From contig JAFZVN010000033.1 in the NCBI GenBank assembly GCA_017617805.1, positions 1 through 43,748 of the forward strand: a stretch of DNA of 43,748 nucleotides, given 5' to 3'. This document shows, piece by piece, positions 18,057-25,738 of this stretch. The translations under genes and the position numbers were made by a program. Position 1 is the stretch's first letter; every line of letters begins with the position of its first letter. This stretch comes from Bacteroidaceae bacterium (lineage in GTDB: Bacteria > Bacteroidota > Bacteroidia > Bacteroidales > Bacteroidaceae). The notes beneath the pieces are model-generated. The model saw only the letters and a list, made by a program, of their open reading frames with translations. It was not told where the DNA came from and searched no databases.

Positions 18057-19178
18057 ATGCAGATCAAATCTATCCTTTCGACAATGCTCCTTTGCCTCGC
18101 AGGCATGGGCAGCATGAATGCACAAGCACCCAAAGACCAGCAGATTCCTGACTGGGCACAAGACTTGGCAAAGCGCGTACAGATTGACGGCTATGCACAG
18201 GGTGGTTTCACCTACCAGCACACTGGCGGTTTGGCAGATGATGACCAACTCAACAAGCGTGACTACAACACCTTCGAGATGAAGCGTGTCTTCCTCGTGG
18301 TGGCAGCTCCTATCACCGACCGCTGGTTTGCCATGTTCATGCACGATTTCAATGGCGGTGTGGTACATGAGTACTGGACTTCTTACCGCTTCAGCAACAA
18401 CAAGGCTTTCAGCGCCAAAATTGGTCAGTTCAAGCATGCTTACACCATCGAGAACAACATGTCGCCCACAGAGTTGGAGACTATCGACGTTTGTTCTGAA
18501 GGTGTGACCTACTTGGCTGGTTGTGGTTCCGACCGTCTGATGGGCACACAATATGGACGTGACCTCGGTTTGGAGTTCTTTGGTGAGAGCAACGACAGCA
18601 AGTTCGCCTACAAGGCTGCCATCATGAACGGACAGGGCATCAACCAGAAGGACGGCAACAGCGAGAAGGACTTTATCGGTCATCTGGAGTTCCGTCCCAC
18701 CAAGGAGCTGAACATCGTGGCTACTGGTCAGATTGGTCGTGGTCATGCTGTGGGTCGTTCGTCTTACATCAGCACCATCCTGCCAGGCGAGGATTACAAG
18801 CGCAATCGTTGGTCAGCAGGTCTCCAGTACAAGGCTCAGAATTCTCGTCTCAGCCTGCGTACCGAATATCTGGAAGGTCGCGATGACGATGTGACCAGCC
18901 GTGGCGTTTATGCCACAGGTGTTCTGCCCGTTTCCGACAAGGTGGATCTCGTGGGTTCATACGATTTCTTCAACTACAACGTGAAGGAGCACATGGATCA
19001 GCACAAGGCAGTCTTCGGTCTCCAGTACTGGTTCTACAAGCGTTGCCGCGTACAGTTGCAGTATGTCTATAAGAGCGCTTCGCTCCAAGACCAGCCCATA
19101 CCTGGTGGAACAGCAAAGGTGTTCACCCATAACGCCAACCACGCTATCATGTGCCAAATGCAGGTAAGAATAAAGTAA
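18057..19178 (+). CDS. Outer-membrane porin (OprO/P-like beta barrel)
   Basis: 373 residues. The signal peptide (about 1-24, MQIKSILSTMLLCLAGMGSM then NAQA) is followed by alternating polar and hydrophobic beta strands rich in aromatic residues. Recognisable segments are IDGYAQGGFTYQH near the start, FEMKRVFLVVAAPITDRWFAMF, FSAKIGQFKHAYTIENNMSP, LGLEFFGE and a C-terminal strand region. These resemble phosphate-selective-porin (OprO/OprP) family proteins annotated in Bacteroidota; specificity is unknown. Only 13 bp separate it from a sodium:solute symporter gene, so the pair probably brings one substrate across both membranes. Confidence 0.82.
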   Translation: MQIKSILSTMLLCLAGMGSMNAQAPKDQQIPDWAQDLAKRVQIDGYAQGGFTYQHTGGLADDDQLNKRDYNTFEMKRVFLVVAAPITDRWFAMFMHDFNGGVVHEYWTSYRFSNNKAFSAKIGQFKHAYTIENNMSPTELETIDVCSEGVTYLAGCGSDRLMGTQYGRDLGLEFFGESNDSKFAYKAAIMNGQGINQKDGNSEKDFIGHLEFRPTKELNIVATGQIGRGHAVGRSSYISTILPGEDYKRNRWSAGLQYKAQNSRLSLRTEYLEGRDDDVTSRGVYATGVLPVSDKVDLVGSYDFFNYNVKEHMDQHKAVFGLQYWFYKRCRVQLQYVYKSASLQDQPIPGGTAKVFTHNANHAIMCQMQVRIK

Positions 19179-19191
19179 GAGGGGCTTCATT

Positions 19192-20748
19192 ATGATAATC
19201 AAAATTCTTCTCACCGTCATCTTCTTGGCTGTGACGGTCTATGTGGGAATCTACTCACGCAAACAAGCCAAGAACGTGGATGGTTTCGTCTTGGGTGGTC
19301 GCTCAGTGGGTCCTTGGCTCTCAGCCTTCGCCTTTGGAACCAGTTATTTCTCAGCCGTCGTGTTTGTCGGCTATGCAGGTCAGTTCGGTTGGAAATATGG
19401 TCTTGCCAGTTCGTGGATTGGTATTGGCAACGCCATCATCGGTTCGCTCCTCGCTTGGCTCATCTTGGGTCGCAGAACGAAGCTGATGACTCAGCACATC
19501 AACTCACGCACGATGCCCGATTTCTTCGGCACCCGTTTCTCCAATCAGGGACTTCGTATCGCCGCTTCCATCATCGCCTTCGTGTTCCTCATTCCTTACA
19601 CAGCAGGCGTGTATAGCGGTATCTCCAAGCTCTTCGACATGGGCTTCGGCATTCAATACGAGTACTGCATCATCATCATGGCGCTTCTCACAGCCGTCTA
19701 TGTGATTCTGGGTGGTTACAAGGCCACAGCCATCAACGACTTCATTCAGGGTATCGTCATGCTGGGTGGCATCATCGCCGTCATCGCTGTGGTGCTCAAT
19801 GCACAGGGTGGTTTCACAGAGGCTTTCCAAAAGATGAAGGAAGTCGCACCAACGGCTCACGACCTTGAAAGTCCACTCTATAAAGACTTCCAACCTGGCG
19901 ACTTCGCCTCTTGGTGGGGACCTAATGCCATGAGTCTGTTGGGTGTGGTGGTGTTGACCTCACTTGGCACATGGGGACTTCCTCAAATGGTGGGTAAGTT
20001 CTACTCCATCACCGACGAGAGCGCCATCAAGCGTGGCACCATCATCTCCACCATCTTTGCTTTTGTAGTGGCAGGTGGTTGCTACTTCCTCGGCGGTTTC
20101 GGACGTCTCTTTGGCGAACCCGTTTGGAACGAGGCACGTCACAACTACAAGTTCGATGATATCATCCCCACAATGCTCGACACAGCCGTCAATTCCGACC
20201 TTCTCATTGGTCTCGTGATGGTGCTGGTGCTCTCAGCGTCGATGTCAACGCTGGCTTCTCTCGTGCTGACATCCTCTTCCACGATGACCCTCGACCTCAT
20301 CTATCGCGACAAGCGAGCTACAGCCGACGAGGTGAAGAGTGGTGAGATTGACGATGAGGTAGCCGAGAAGATTGAGCGTCGTAAGGTGGTCATTATGCGT
20401 GTGCTCATCGTCTTCTTCATTGCTATTTCCGTGCTCATTGCCCTCAATCCTCCCACCTTCATTGCCCAGCTCATGGGTATCAGTTGGGGAGCTTTGGCTG
20501 GTGCCTTCCTCGCACCTTTCCTCTTGGGTCTCTACTGGCGTGGCGTCACCACAGCATCCGTTTGGGCATGCTTCATCTGGGGTGTGGGCTTCACAGTGGT
20601 CAACATGCTCATGGGCAATCCCATCAATCCTATCGATTGCGGTGCCATTGCCATGGTTGGCGGCTTCCCTGTGGTTCTGATTGTCAGCCTCTTCACCAAG
20701 AAGTTGCCACAAGCCAAGCTCGACAGCATCTGGAAATGCTATAAGTAA
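19192..20748 (+). CDS. Sodium:solute symporter (SSS family)
   Basis: Inner-membrane cotransporter of the SSS/LeuT-fold group, 518 residues with about 13 hydrophobic helices. The N-terminal segment with FVLGGRSVGPWLSAFAFGTSYFSAVVFVGYAGQ and the motif GGYKATAINDFIQGIVMLGG are typical of the family (proline/pantothenate-type symporters). The late segment with ISWGALAGAFLAPFLLGLYWRG also fits. The substrate cannot be read from sequence. It is co-transcribed with the porin upstream and followed by a strong terminator. One hydrophilic cytoplasmic loop at about 370-400 is rich in Glu, Asp and Lys. Confidence 0.93.
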   Translation: MIIKILLTVIFLAVTVYVGIYSRKQAKNVDGFVLGGRSVGPWLSAFAFGTSYFSAVVFVGYAGQFGWKYGLASSWIGIGNAIIGSLLAWLILGRRTKLMTQHINSRTMPDFFGTRFSNQGLRIAASIIAFVFLIPYTAGVYSGISKLFDMGFGIQYEYCIIIMALLTAVYVILGGYKATAINDFIQGIVMLGGIIAVIAVVLNAQGGFTEAFQKMKEVAPTAHDLESPLYKDFQPGDFASWWGPNAMSLLGVVVLTSLGTWGLPQMVGKFYSITDESAIKRGTIISTIFAFVVAGGCYFLGGFGRLFGEPVWNEARHNYKFDDIIPTMLDTAVNSDLLIGLVMVLVLSASMSTLASLVLTSSSTMTLDLIYRDKRATADEVKSGEIDDEVAEKIERRKVVIMRVLIVFFIAISVLIALNPPTFIAQLMGISWGALAGAFLAPFLLGLYWRGVTTASVWACFIWGVGFTVVNMLMGNPINPIDCGAIAMVGGFPVVLIVSLFTKKLPQAKLDSIWKCYK

Positions 20749-20765
20749 AAATATTCACATACAAG

Positions 20766-20800
20766 AATCCCCACGAAGCAATCACTTCGTGGGGATTTTT
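20766..20800 (+). terminator. Terminator of the porin-symporter operon
   Basis: A perfect 13-bp stem AATCCCCACGAAG (20766-20778) pairs with CTTCGTGGGGATT (20785-20797). The loop is 6 bases and a T-run follows. It lies between convergent genes. Confidence 0.93.
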
Positions 20801-20823
20801 CTGTTTCTTCATGCGTCAAAGCC

Positions 20824-22341
20824 TTACGGATTCAGCAGTGTCAACGGATATACGAGCGTGACAATAAAGATGTTGGCAGCCAAGATGATGAGGTTCATCA
20901 GCAAGCCGATGCGCATGAAATCGCTGAAGCGGTAGCCGCCAGGGGCATAGACCAACATGTGGGTAGGTGAACCGATAGGCGTGGCAAAGCTGCTGCTCAC
21001 GCTAATCATCAGAGCGATGAGGAAAGGATAAGGCTCATAGCCCAATTTCTCGGCTGCCTCGTACATGATGGGGAAGAACATGGCACCTGCCGCAGTATTC
21101 GAGATAAACTCCGTGATAAAGGTAGCGACCAGACAGATGGCCACCATCACCACAATAGGATTGGTGCCACACACATCGAGGATGCCAAAAGCCAGCCGTT
21201 CGGCAATGCCCGTCTTTTGGATGGCCGTTCCCAGCACAACCGATCCTGCAAACACCATCAGGATATCCCAATTGATGGACTTCATCGCCTGATGAGGACT
21301 ACAACAACGGAACAGGAGCATGGCGGCAGCTGCGATGAAAGCGCACTGCAACAACGGCATCACATTGAGCGCCGAAATCACCACCATTGCTATCATGATC
21401 ATCGTGGAAATCAGCGTCTTCGTGCCTACGTTGATCACCTCTTCACCCTTCACCAGCCCATGAGTCTTCTCCAGTTCCAAGATGTCTTTGATGTGTCCAG
21501 CATAAATCAGATGGTCGCCACCCATGATGAATTCGTTTTTGTTGATGGGCACACGGATATTATCGAAATGCCACATCTTGATCAGTCGTCCACCTTTAAC
21601 ATCACACAGCCCAGCATAAGCCAGCGTCTCGCCGATATATTTGTTGTTCGACGGCACCAGCATCTCCACGGTGTACTCCACCGTGTCCTCGACATCAGAT
21701 TCAGGAGCCTTGCGATCGGGCAACAGGCGTCGCATGGCGATGACGGAAAGCACGCCGATGGCCAAGCAAAACAGTCCAGGGATGGTTGTAGCCAGCACGT
21801 TCATCGCCTCGCCCGTATGCTCCTCGTAGAGTCCGCTGATGATCAGATTCGGCGGCGTTCCGATGAGGGTACACACACCTCCCATGCCCGAGGCATAGCT
21901 CAGGGGTATCAGCAGCTTCGAGGGAGAGATGTTCAGTTTCTTTGACCACATCTTGACGATGTCCACAAAAAGCGCCACCACCGTCGTGTTACTGAGGAAC
22001 GAGCTGAGTGCAGCCACAGGCAGCATCAGCCTCATCACCGCCCTCGAATAACTCGTGGGCTGTCCCAAGAGGTGTTTGACAATCCACTGCAACACGCCAG
22101 TATAAGTCAGTCCTGCCACCACGACAAACAACACGCCGATGACCACCACCGAACCCGAACTGAAGCCCGAGAAAGCTTCCTTGGCATCGAGCACGCCCGT
22201 CACAAACAGGATGCCGATGGCACCCAAGAACACCAGATCGGCACGCAACTTCGTGAACAGCAGCACGGTAAACATCGACAGCACCGTCACGATAGTTATC
22301 CACGCATCAAGGCCAAAGCCTAAGAATTCAATCGTTTCCAT
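20824..22341 (-). CDS. SLC13/DASS-family permease with a TrkA-C-like domain
   Basis: 505 residues. N-terminal and C-terminal sets of hydrophobic helices flank one soluble domain at about 220-300. The segment with EYTVEMLVPSNNKYIGETLA and the following FDNIRVPINKNEFIMGGDHLIYAG resembles a TrkA-C (RCK_C) domain. Transport motifs include PLSYASGMGGVCTLIGTPPN and the C-terminal repeat SVSSSFATPIGSPTHMLVY, both characteristic of the SLC13 divalent anion:sodium symporter group. Substrates in this family include sulfate and dicarboxylates. Most relatives have two TrkA-C domains; only one is seen here. It is transcribed alone, from a good promoter. Confidence 0.9.
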   Translation of the reverse strand: METIEFLGFGLDAWITIVTVLSMFTVLLFTKLRADLVFLGAIGILFVTGVLDAKEAFSGFSSGSVVVIGVLFVVVAGLTYTGVLQWIVKHLLGQPTSYSRAVMRLMLPVAALSSFLSNTTVVALFVDIVKMWSKKLNISPSKLLIPLSYASGMGGVCTLIGTPPNLIISGLYEEHTGEAMNVLATTIPGLFCLAIGVLSVIAMRRLLPDRKAPESDVEDTVEYTVEMLVPSNNKYIGETLAYAGLCDVKGGRLIKMWHFDNIRVPINKNEFIMGGDHLIYAGHIKDILELEKTHGLVKGEEVINVGTKTLISTMIMIAMVVISALNVMPLLQCAFIAAAAMLLFRCCSPHQAMKSINWDILMVFAGSVVLGTAIQKTGIAERLAFGILDVCGTNPIVVMVAICLVATFITEFISNTAAGAMFFPIMYEAAEKLGYEPYPFLIALMISVSSSFATPIGSPTHMLVYAPGGYRFSDFMRIGLLMNLIILAANIFIVTLVYPLTLLNP

Positions 22342-22376
22342 ATCTCATTAATAAGTTGATTAGTCCAATATGGGTA

Positions 22377-22408
22377 CAAAGATAGTGCAAATCGTCCGAA
22401 ACACCAAA
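22377..22408 (-). promoter_or_regulatory. Promoter of the SLC13 permease, with an adjacent 12-bp palindrome
   Basis: Minus strand: TTTG (22408-22405), exactly 20 bp spacer, then TATCTTTG (22384-22377). Just upstream, at 22416-22427, is the perfect palindrome CAGATTAATCTG, which might be an operator site. Confidence 0.78.
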
Positions 22409-22436
22409 GATTTATCAGATTAATCTGCTTCATCGC

Positions 22437-22631
22437 TCACGAATCGGGCTTGTTGAACTTCTTGGCAATGTACAGGCACTCAGTCTTGGTGAGCGCGTAG
22501 TAAGGTGTCAACTTCGTGCCACCGTTCGGCAGATTGTAGATTTTCTGCAAGAGCTGAAATTTCAGCCCTTGTACTTTCACCCATGCTGGCTCCATCTTTC
22601 TGATGGCTTTCAGCATGATAATCAAACACAT
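22437..22631 (-). pseudogene. Possible remnant of a phage antirepressor (Rha-like) gene
   Basis: A 64-codon frame with no promoter. Its last 30 residues (NLPNGGTKLTPYYALTKTEC, then LYIAKKFN) resemble the region of Rha/KilA-type phage regulatory proteins where an LTKxEC...IAxKFN pattern is usual. The first half contains a 24-base imperfect palindrome (22548-22571) that looks like repeat DNA rather than protein coding. It may be a decayed fragment left by a mobile element; the assignment is tentative. The rest of the 22342-22774 gap holds the SLC13 promoter and nothing else I can name. Confidence 0.3.
22548..22571. repeat. 24-base imperfect palindrome
   Basis: Arms CAAGAGCTGAAA and TTTCAGCCCTTG are complementary except for one A/C pair, with no loop. 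It lies in the gap downstream of the four-helix-bundle gene. It is not followed by a T-run on either strand, so it is not an obvious terminator. Confidence 0.55.
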
Positions 22632-22774
22632 AACAAAAATCGAGGCGAAAACGCCCCGATTTGGATGAAATCCTCACACAATGCCGATGGACAAAGGCTT
22701 GGAAGCGGATGGAAGGGAAAATGAGTGTAAAGTGGAGGTGGCAAATGGGATGCATCAACTCGGCTGTTGCATCG

Positions 22775-23512
22775 TTAAGCTTTCATTGTTCCATTACACT
22801 TGGGATAATCGCTACAACTCCAAAACTCTTTGCCTGAATTAACGCCTTTCTTAGCCATGCGCTTGATCATCGGCTTACCGCAAAGTGGGCAGGTGGGAGC
22901 TTCGGCTTGGATGCTTTGCTGTTTGCGATACGCAAGGCGTTCTGCTGTCAAACCCTCAGTGAAGCCTCCTTCGACCTTGAACACCTCAAGCTGGCGTTCT
23001 ATCTGGCGACCTATCATCATAATAAGACGATTGCAAAGTACCAAAAGGCAGTTGGCAACGACAAGCGAATCTTCACTATTGAGCCATTGGTCAAATTTAT
23101 GCTTCTGAGCAAGGATGTGAATGCTGCTTTTGTGTAACACATCTTCATTATATCCAGGCTTGTCCAAGCGAATATTGCTGACAGCCTTATACTCTATGGA
23201 ATTTATCGACCAGGGGATACTCTCTTGGCGCAGGAGCCAATTGAGGTAATCGTTGGCCAGTTCCGAAAGCGTGGCACGAGCCACGTCCGTCAGTTTCATC
23301 TCCGTCTCTTTCGAGGTGGAGTGGCGCGAGTTACCCTCGGCTATATTTGCTGGTGCTGAGCGTGCTGCTTGAGTCATCTGATCGTATTGCCGTCCACCTG
23401 GATCATTAGAATGATTCAAGAAACGTGCACAAAAATCCTGCGTTGCCAGCTGTATCACATTAGCAAGAATCCACGTGTCCAGCCAATAATAGCCAAAACG
23501 ATTGATTTCCAT
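22775..23512 (-). CDS. Four-helix-bundle protein with C-terminal topoisomerase-type zinc finger
   Basis: 245 residues. Residues about 1-195 are helical, with the pattern AARSAPANIAEGNSRHSTSKETEMKL split over two helices. This matches the 'four helix bundle' proteins related to the S23 family found in 23S rRNA intervening sequences. The C-terminal part (about 207-245) has CPLCGKPM and then SCSDYPKCNGT, a C4 zinc finger like those at the end of DNA topoisomerase I. The NCBI family name for this arrangement is 'four helix bundle suffix domain-containing protein'; the function is unknown. Upstream lies a GTTATTACG-type repeat. It may bind nucleic acid, by inference from the zinc finger. Confidence 0.82.
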   Translation of the reverse strand: MEINRFGYYWLDTWILANVIQLATQDFCARFLNHSNDPGGRQYDQMTQAARSAPANIAEGNSRHSTSKETEMKLTDVARATLSELANDYLNWLLRQESIPWSINSIEYKAVSNIRLDKPGYNEDVLHKSSIHILAQKHKFDQWLNSEDSLVVANCLLVLCNRLIMMIGRQIERQLEVFKVEGGFTEGLTAERLAYRKQQSIQAEAPTCPLCGKPMIKRMAKKGVNSGKEFWSCSDYPKCNGTMKA

Positions 23513-23515
23513 TGT

Positions 23516-23591
23516 TATTAAAATTTTATTGCCGTTATTACGTTCTATCGTTATTGCGTTATTACGCTGTTTTCATTATCTCGTTATTACG
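23516..23591 (-). repeat. GTTATTACG-type tandem repeat upstream of the four-helix-bundle gene
   Basis: Repeated 9-bp words on the plus strand: CGTTATTACGTTCTATCGTT, ATTGCGTTATTACG and CTCGTTATTACG. They fill the gap between the small membrane protein gene and the four-helix-bundle gene and overlap the end of the former. The same words occur at 27171-27204 and 30367-30402. Confidence 0.75.
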
Positions 23592-23887
23592 TCCATATTC
23601 TTTTTTGATTCCTTTTGTTCTTTATCATCTTCCAATGTATGCATAATCCAAAGGACAGCTAACACGCATGTAAAGCCTGCATAATAATACATATCACAGT
23701 AAATCCCCGAATATATACCCTTTAAGGACATGATTCTATCATTGTCAGTTGGGCGGAATTCCAAGACCCAAAAACCATCACCACATTTATAATCCATTTG
23801 CCAGCCAAGCCAATGCAAAGCCAGAAATATATAATTACCTACAATTAGTAAGGCCATCATGGATCTTATAATAAACTTCTTGTTCAT
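23576..23887 (-). CDS. Small membrane protein of unknown function
   Basis: 103 residues. The N-terminal hydrophobic helix (about 6-30, with IIRSMMALLIVGNYIFLAL) and a second at about 64-83 (CDMYYYAGFTCVLAVLWIM) flank a polar extracytoplasmic loop with aromatic residues. The C-terminal tail is highly charged (EDDKEQKESKK). I do not recognise the family. A good promoter (23922-23953) lies 35 bp upstream, supporting a real gene. The last codons run into the GTTATTACG repeat, so the repeat may have changed the natural C terminus. Confidence 0.6.
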   Translation of the reverse strand: MNKKFIIRSMMALLIVGNYIFLALHWLGWQMDYKCGDGFWVLEFRPTDNDRIMSLKGIYSGIYCDMYYYAGFTCVLAVLWIMHTLEDDKEQKESKKNMDVITR

Positions 23888-23921
23888 ATTTATCGGTCGC
23901 TCATAGTTTTCCTATTTTTCG

Positions 23922-23953
23922 CAAAGGTACTCCAATTCTTTGAAACATCCAAA
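23922..23953 (-). promoter_or_regulatory. Promoter of the small membrane protein gene
   Basis: Minus strand: TTTG (23953-23950), 20 bp spacer, TACCTTTG (23929-23922); the start codon is at 23887. It lies within 60 bp of the end of the AAA ATPase gene. Confidence 0.75.
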
Positions 23954-23985
23954 GGTTTGATGAAAATCATGGACTCATGGGTGTT

Positions 23986-25197
23986 TTAATACAAGAATCC
24001 CAGCATCCAGAGAGGGAGTCTGGCACCGTCGGGCATATCCCAATCGTCGGCGAATACGTAGGAGTCTTTTATGCCGGCAATCTGAGAAAAATCCTTGCTG
24101 CGACCGCCAATTTCGAAGGTGTATTTGCCGTCCACTTTGAAGTCACCTTGCGCCTTACCATATTCCACGTTATGCGACTCCGAAAGGCAGCCTATGGCAA
24201 AAGTCTCGCGCAGGGTGCCGATGTCCACTTTCGTGGGAGCCAGCGCATAGAGGATGTTAGGATTCTCCAGATAAACCTTGTCGGGCTTGGTCAGTTTACC
24301 AATCTTCTTCCTGTCGGAATACAGCAGGTTCAGCACCTTGGCATCGCCCAGATACTTGAGGTATTCCACCACCGTGTCGCGACCAATCTCAAGGGCGGCT
24401 GCTATCCTGTTGGCATTCAGCTCGAAGGGCACTTCGCTACATATCAGGGCAATGAGCGCCTGCAGCTTCCTAACGTTAGCCACATCGACCTTGCAGATTC
24501 GGGGCAGCTCGGTCTCGATGATATAGTTCACCACCTGCTCTATCTTGGTGTAATACTCGCCTTCGCCTTCCAGCAGGAAAGGATAATAGCCTTTCTCCAG
24601 ATATTCCTTGAACAGGGCAACGGGCTTACATTTTGAGGACACCTCCTGCCACAAGTCGTAAGGATGTGCTAAAATTTTTTCCAACGACCATCGGGGGAAC
24701 GACAGGCCGTGATAAAATCGGAGCGCCTCACGGAACGATAGCCCCAGCATCGTATATTTAATGGCACGGCGAGAGAGGTCGGCATCACCTTCCTTCAGCT
24801 GAAGCAACGAAGAGCCGCTCACAATCAGCTTCAAGTCGGAGAACAGCTCATAGATCTCCTTGATTTCACGACTCCAATCTGACGTGCCCGAATGGTACTT
24901 GTGAATCTCGTCAATCACCAGCAGCTCACCGCCGCGCATCACAAACTCTTCTGCCAATTCCACCAACGTGCGCATAGAAAAATCAACGGTATCTGCCGAA
25001 CAGTACAGCACACGGCGGTCGCCCAACTTGAAGTTTTGTTTCAGATACTGACGGATGAGGGTGGATTTGCCTACACCTTTGGCACCCATAATGCTGATAA
25101 GCCGGGCATTCCAGTGAATGTCTTCCATCTTGTCGCGGATGATTTCTGTGCGCGTATTGGCCAATAGCCTGTCGCTTTTTCTGAATAATGCGTCCAT
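23986..25197 (-). CDS. AAA ATPase with DUF4143 domain
   Basis: 403 residues from ATG 25197. N-terminal AAA_14-type ATPase: Walker A GAKGVGKST at 38-46, Walker B LLVIDEIHK with Asp96 and Glu97, and a sensor-like IVSGSSLLQL. The C-terminal DUF4143 part includes the winged-helix-like ANRIAAALEIGRDTVVEYLKYL and a PD-(D/E)xK-like region (EYGKAQGDFKVDGKYTFEIGG). Such proteins are common, often multicopy, in Bacteroidota. Their function is not established; defence or toxin-antitoxin roles have been suggested for relatives. The frame beyond 25197 reaches into the promoter box at 25218-25225 and is rejected. Confidence 0.88.
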   Translation of the reverse strand: MDALFRKSDRLLANTRTEIIRDKMEDIHWNARLISIMGAKGVGKSTLIRQYLKQNFKLGDRRVLYCSADTVDFSMRTLVELAEEFVMRGGELLVIDEIHKYHSGTSDWSREIKEIYELFSDLKLIVSGSSLLQLKEGDADLSRRAIKYTMLGLSFREALRFYHGLSFPRWSLEKILAHPYDLWQEVSSKCKPVALFKEYLEKGYYPFLLEGEGEYYTKIEQVVNYIIETELPRICKVDVANVRKLQALIALICSEVPFELNANRIAAALEIGRDTVVEYLKYLGDAKVLNLLYSDRKKIGKLTKPDKVYLENPNILYALAPTKVDIGTLRETFAIGCLSESHNVEYGKAQGDFKVDGKYTFEIGGRSKDFSQIAGIKDSYVFADDWDMPDGARLPLWMLGFLY

Positions 25198-25217
25198 AAG
25201 TAATGAGTATTTTGGTA

Positions 25218-25245
25218 CAAAGATAATAAAAATGTTGCACACAAA
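25218..25245 (-). promoter_or_regulatory. Probable promoter of the AAA-DUF4143 gene
   Basis: TATCTTTG on the minus strand at 25225-25218 fits the -7 consensus. A TTTG at 25245-25242 is only 16 bp upstream, closer than usual. The start codon is 20 bp downstream. Confidence 0.55.
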
Positions 25246-25347
25246 CAGCACTTTTCAAAAAAAATGTGATTTATGGGCAACATTATTCATGTTTTTCAGT
25301 TGGAAATTGCAAAGGGACAAGCCAACAAAAATTCTGAACGTTGTCAT

Positions 25348-25481
25348 CATTGTCATTGTCATTAGTTGTCATTAAGGATTTCGGATTGTCATTTCCAGCC
25401 ATATAATAATATAAAATATTATTTATATGAAGTTTTGACCACATTCCAAACGCTTAATGACAAATGACAATCGTGACAATG
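25348..25481. repeat. Nested inverted repeat of TTGTCATT words around an AT-rich hairpin
   Basis: Left arm 25348-25376 (CATTGTCATTGTCATTAG...) and right arm 25453-25481 (CTTAATGACAAATGACAATC...) are inverted repeats with a few mismatches. Between them is an AT-rich imperfect hairpin (about 25401-25428) made of ATATAATAATAT and its complement-like partner. No open frame of note is inside. It looks like a MITE-like or structured repeat element, with no transposase nearby. Confidence 0.6.
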
Positions 25482-25527
25482 AGCGAAAAATTTGCGAATT
25501 GATTCGAGAACCGCAATGGCCGCGCCG

Positions 25528-25720
25528 TACCTTTGCAGTGTCAATTTGAGAGACGGAATTTGCGCTCCCACGAAAAAAATTTTACGGGCCCACGAGGAAG
25601 CAAAAACTTCTGGAGCAGCGAGAGCCATCAAGCTAGCATGAATGGCCGAGTGACAGAAGTCGACGAAGTCAAAAATCGCTCGAAATGAAGGGAAGGTTGC
25701 AACTCGCAACCTTCCCTTTT
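25528..25720 (+). ncRNA. Candidate small non-coding RNA (promoter box to terminator)
   Basis: TACCTTTG at 25528-25535 would start a transcript near 25541 that ends at the terminator hairpin at 25688-25720, about 180 bases. No convincing start codon with a long frame exists on the plus strand. The region is less AT-rich than usual spacers and contains short complementary segments (for example GCCAT...ATGGC at about 25627-25651). No upstream TTTG is at the right distance, which weakens the promoter. It could instead be a conserved repeat element; no known RNA family was recognised. With the inverted repeat before it, this fills the 540-bp gap. Confidence 0.35.
25688..25720. terminator. Two-way terminator between the candidate RNA and the efflux operon
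   Basis: A 13-bp perfect stem AAGGGAAGGTTGC / GCAACCTTCCCTT with a 5-base loop AACTC. TTTT follows on the plus strand, and a weaker T-rich stretch follows on the minus strand, where the efflux operon ends at 25739. Confidence 0.88.
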
Positions 25721-25738
25721 GTTGTGGATCATGGTTCA

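Noticed and set aside
22480-22758. 92-codon minus-strand frame after the four-helix-bundle gene
   Set aside because: Unlike any family I know, no promoter, and it overlaps the better antirepressor-like remnant in another frame.
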